From JAMDEO01 sp963775295 (GTDB taxonomy: Bacteria; Actinomycetota; Thermoleophilia; RBG-16-64-13), in the NCBI GenBank assembly GCA_963775295.1, contig CAVZIK010000006.1:3410001-3474000 (forward strand): 64,000 nt of DNA, read 5' to 3'. Of this stretch, positions 61,269-64,000 are shown piece after piece. Below the pieces are notes generated by a model. That model saw nothing but the letters and a program-made list of their open reading frames with translations, did no database searches and had not been told where the DNA came from. Position 1 is the first letter of the stretch. Each line of letters begins with the position of its first letter. The position numbers were made by a program, and so were the translations under genes.

Positions 61269-62777
61269 TCAGTGGCACCATTTCATGGCCCGCTCCGCTG
61301 CGCGGCACCATTCCCTATAGAGCGCCTCTCGAGCAGGTTCATCCATGACCGGTGAGAACGAACGTTCCAACGCATGAAGGTGACCCACCTTGTCCAAAGG
61401 CCAGAATCCGACTGCGATCCCTGCGAGAGCAGCCGCACCAAACCCCGTTGTCTCGCGGAGCACGCTCCTCTGGACCGGTATCCCCAGCACGTCAGCCTGG
61501 AACTGCAGGAGGAAATCGTCGCCGCTGGCACCGCCATCCGTCTGCAGGAAGGATGGAGACACCCCCGCATCTCCGGTCATCGCGTCGAGAACCGCACGCG
61601 TCTGGTAGCAGATCGCCTCCTCCGTGGCTCGCGCTATATGAGCCCGGATTGTTCCCCGGGTGATGCCAATCAGCAGCCCGCGGGCCGCTGGATCCCAATA
61701 GGGCGCTCCCAGACCTGTGAGAGCTGGGACAAAATACACGCCCGCGTTGTCCTTGGCCGATAAGGCGAGCGCACCGATCTCGTCGGCCGAATCAACGATT
61801 CCGAGCCCATCGCGGAGCCATTGTACGGCCGCCCCCGCAATGAACACGGAGCCCTCGAGAGCGTAGCGAACGTCCTTCCGGTCGGGACCCAGGCCCCACG
61901 CCACGGTGGAGACGAGTCCGTGCGTGGATCGAACCGGCGCCTTTCCAACGTTCATCAAGAGGAAACAACCGGTCCCGTAGGTATTCTTAATGTCACCGGC
62001 ATTGAAACACCCTTGCCCAAAGAGAGCGGCCTGCTGATCACCGACGATGCCGGCAATGGGTATCTCCGCCCCCAGCCACTCGGCGTCGATGTGGCCAAAA
62101 AGCATTGAGGATGGTTGCGGCTGGGGAAGGATCGACCGCGGAATACCGAAGAGGTCGAGCAGTTCGTCCTCCCATTCCAGCGACCGTAGACCAAAGAGCA
62201 TGGTCCGAGACGCATTGCTGTAGTCCGTAACGTGGCAGCGGCCTTTGGTGAGCCGCCACACCAGGAAGCTGTCGACAGTTCCGGCGCGCAACCTGTCCTC
62301 AGCGAGTAAGGACGGAGCGTCGGGATGATGCTTCAAGATCCACTCGAGTTTCGTTGCGCTGAAATACGGGTCGAGTGGTAGACCACTGCGTGCGCGGATG
62401 AACTCATCGTAGCCCTGCGAAATCAGTTCGTTGCACCGCTCGGCGGTACGCCGACATTGCCAGACAATGGCGTTACCGAGTGGCTGCCCTGTCTCCTTGT
62501 CCCAGCAGACCATGGTCTCTCGCTGATTGGTCAAGCCGATCGCGGCGATATCTCTGGGCCCGATTCCTGCGGCGACGACAGCATCCCGCGCCGCCTGAAG
62601 TTGGCTCCGCCAGAGGTCCTCTGGGTCGTGCTCCACCCATCCGGGTTGGGGATAGTGCTGAGTGAACTCGCGCTGAGCCATCCCAAGCAGCAAGCCGTCT
62701 TGATTGAACACTATCGCCCTAGAAACAGTGGTTCCCTGGTCTAGCGCTAGAACCGCCTTTGGCTCCCTCGTGGCCAT
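61269..62777 (-). CDS. glpK: Glycerol kinase
   Basis: 502 aa from the ATG at 62777, the usual family length; the frame is open 102 bp upstream, through the repeat operator, but that part is not conserved in character. FGGY kinase: ALDQGTTVSRAIVF, GLTNQRETMVCWD, GWVEHDPEDLW, and the C-terminal TDGGASGDDFLLQFQADVLG. Phosphorylates glycerol for GlpD. A promoter with the 8-bp repeat operator lies just upstream. Confidence 0.95.
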   Translation of the reverse strand: MATREPKAVLALDQGTTVSRAIVFNQDGLLLGMAQREFTQHYPQPGWVEHDPEDLWRSQLQAARDAVVAAGIGPRDIAAIGLTNQRETMVCWDKETGQPLGNAIVWQCRRTAERCNELISQGYDEFIRARSGLPLDPYFSATKLEWILKHHPDAPSLLAEDRLRAGTVDSFLVWRLTKGRCHVTDYSNASRTMLFGLRSLEWEDELLDLFGIPRSILPQPQPSSMLFGHIDAEWLGAEIPIAGIVGDQQAALFGQGCFNAGDIKNTYGTGCFLLMNVGKAPVRSTHGLVSTVAWGLGPDRKDVRYALEGSVFIAGAAVQWLRDGLGIVDSADEIGALALSAKDNAGVYFVPALTGLGAPYWDPAARGLLIGITRGTIRAHIARATEEAICYQTRAVLDAMTGDAGVSPSFLQTDGGASGDDFLLQFQADVLGIPVQRSVLRETTGFGAAALAGIAVGFWPLDKVGHLHALERSFSPVMDEPAREALYREWCRAAERAMKWCH

Positions 62778-62814
62778 CTTGGCATTCGACCTTCCCTGAT
62801 GGTGCCCAAGACAC

Positions 62815-62879
62815 TGTGTCTGCTTGTCTGGTTGTCTGTTAGTTGGCCAACTATAACAAGCCACTCGACGCTTCTTCAA
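62815..62879 (-). promoter_or_regulatory. Promoter with triple 8-bp repeat operator, glpK
   Basis: Minus-strand -35 TTGAAG (62879-62874), 18-bp spacer, -10 TATAGT (62855-62850). Eleven bp downstream lie three tandem units TGTGTCTG, CTTGTCTG, GTTGTCTG (62815-62838). Position after the start site suggests a repressor roadblock. Confidence 0.7.
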
Positions 62880-62983
62880 TCCTCACAATGCGGCTGCAGA
62901 GCAAGCCGCTCAACATCTCGCCGGCGGACAACATGGGCCCCGAAGGACAACGGGTGCGGCTCCACTGGCCCGCATTGTGCCGC

Positions 62984-63034
62984 ATTGTCTGGTGGTCTGA
63001 CAATCAGCTTGTCTGTTTGTAGGGCAGCATGCTA
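62984..63034 (+). promoter_or_regulatory. 8-bp repeat operator overlapping a possible pckG promoter
   Basis: Units ATTGTCTG (62984), GTGGTCTG (62992) and CTTGTCTG (63008) keep a strict 8-bp register, with the third position (63000, ACAATCAG) degenerate. A -35-like TTGTCT at 63010 and -10-like TAGGAT at 63034 are 18 bp apart, so the last unit overlaps the -35 box. Placement differs from glpK but the repeats are the same. Confidence 0.55.
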
Positions 63035-63155
63035 GGATTCGGCCCAGGCAGGCCCTGATTTTGGCCGGACGACGCGGGGAGGCAATGTCTTGTTGTTGAA
63101 GGGCCTCTCGCAGCCAGTGAGCAGTGGACACCCAAGGACAGAAAGGGAGAGGACA

Positions 63156-64000
63156 ATGGCCGCGCTTGACGCGATCACTCAGCATAAGGAACTGCTCGGC
63201 TGGCTCACGGAAGTCGTCGAACTCTGCAAGCCGGACAACGTGTTCACGTGCGACGGCTCCGAGGAGGAGTACAAGTACCTATGCGATCTCCTGGTCAAAC
63301 AGGGGACGTTCACGCCGCTGAACACGGCGCTCAGGCCCGACTGCTTCCTGGCCCGCTCACACCCGAGCGACGTGGCCCGCGTCGAAGACCGCACTTTCAT
63401 CGCCGTGGCCGATATGAACGAGGCCGGCCCCACGAACAACTGGGTCCCGGCCAACGACATGAAGCAGAGGATGATCCGGATCTTCCAGAACTGCATGGAA
63501 GGCCGGACCATGTACGTGATCCCGTTCTCCATGGGTCCGGTGGGCTCGCCGTTCTCCAAGATTGGCATCGAGATCACCGACTCCCCGTATGTGGTGGTCA
63601 ACATGTCCATCATGACCCGGGTGGGCCTGCCGGTGCTCGAAGCGCTCGGCATCTGCGGCGAGTTCATCCCATGCATGCACTCCATCGGCGCTCCACTTGC
63701 CCCGCTCCAGGCCGACGTGCCTTGGCCGTGCGAGCGCGATCCCAAACGCAAGTACATCGTCCACTTCCAGGAAGAGCCATCCATCTGGTCGTATGGATCG
63801 GGCTACGGCGGCAACGCTCTCCTCGGCAAGAAATGTCTGGCGCTGCGCGTGGCCTCCTCCATGGCCCGCAAAGAGGGCTGGTTAGCCGAGCACATGCTCA
63901 TCCTGGGCCTGACGTCGCCCGAGGGCAAGACCCACTACGTCGCCGGTGCCTTCCCGAGCGCCTGCGGCAAGACCAACCTGGCCATGATGCTGCCCACACT
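63156..64000 (+). CDS. pckG: Phosphoenolpyruvate carboxykinase (GTP), 5' part
   Basis: First 281 codons; the gene runs off the window. ATG at 63156 with GGGAGAGGACA upstream. The GTP-type enzyme is recognised by NNWVPANDMKQRM, RTMYVIPFSMGPVGSPFSKI, SYGSGYGGNALLGKKCLALR and the start of the P-loop FPSACGKTNLAMM. It forms phosphoenolpyruvate from oxaloacetate, the committed gluconeogenic step. Divergent from glpK. Confidence 0.96.
   Translation, partial: MAALDAITQHKELLGWLTEVVELCKPDNVFTCDGSEEEYKYLCDLLVKQGTFTPLNTALRPDCFLARSHPSDVARVEDRTFIAVADMNEAGPTNNWVPANDMKQRMIRIFQNCMEGRTMYVIPFSMGPVGSPFSKIGIEITDSPYVVVNMSIMTRVGLPVLEALGICGEFIPCMHSIGAPLAPLQADVPWPCERDPKRKYIVHFQEEPSIWSYGSGYGGNALLGKKCLALRVASSMARKEGWLAEHMLILGLTSPEGKTHYVAGAFPSACGKTNLAMMLPT

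Overview
The window reads as chromosome of a GC-rich, Gram-positive-like bacterium, most likely a deep-branching anaerobic or facultative actinobacterium. This is inferred, not proven. The signs are high-GC codon use, GTG and TTG starts, S-layer-homology (SLH) surface proteins, an L,D-transpeptidase, Thr/Ala/Gly lipoprotein linkers, GTP-type PEP carboxykinase and an oxygen-sensitive 2-oxoacid oxidoreductase.

0-25 kb is a mosaic of small units: a TetR/ABC-2 exporter operon, a conserved membrane protein, a HAD phosphatase, a UspA protein, an SLH/L,D-transpeptidase, several VOC-fold proteins, a multicopper oxidase carrying its own SLH domains, a PrmC-like methyltransferase, a HEAT-repeat/HD-GYP pair, an anti-sigma/STAS pair and a SanA-like protein. 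It is littered with decay: two differently broken copies of one DDE insertion sequence, at least three 55-bp palindromes built from that element's ends, an IS21-type end, and fragments of a Shedu-type nuclease, a nitroreductase, a frameshifted chorismate mutase and a tyrosine recombinase.

25-41 kb is an integration zone. Three minus-strand copies of a tRNA 3' half (two identical, tRNA-Lys-like), each followed by a terminator hairpin, lie at 25.4, 33.6 and 36.0 kb. They delimit a sensor/efflux block (histidine kinase, response regulator, MauE-thioredoxin protein, MacB-type ABC protein, HlyD-like adaptor, lipoprotein), a 2.4-kb lipoprotein segment, and an element with a tyrosine integrase, a zinc-ribbon protein and two proteins of unknown function.

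41-64 kb looks like conserved metabolism. A minus-strand operon encodes PorG, PorD and PorA, a ferredoxin-NuoE protein, a NuoF/HndC protein, and a 1058-residue fusion of a [2Fe-2S] domain, a GltD-like FAD/NAD(P) module, [4Fe-4S] domains and PorB. This would be a 2-oxoacid oxidoreductase wired directly to pyridine nucleotides. gap lies upstream. Then come an Ldh-family dehydrogenase, a sugar-type ABC importer, a GntR regulator, glpD, an MBL-fold hydrolase, glpK and pckG (cut by the window end). Three promoters (GntR unit, glpK, pckG) share clusters of an 8-bp direct repeat, which suggests one regulator for glycerol and gluconeogenic carbon flow.
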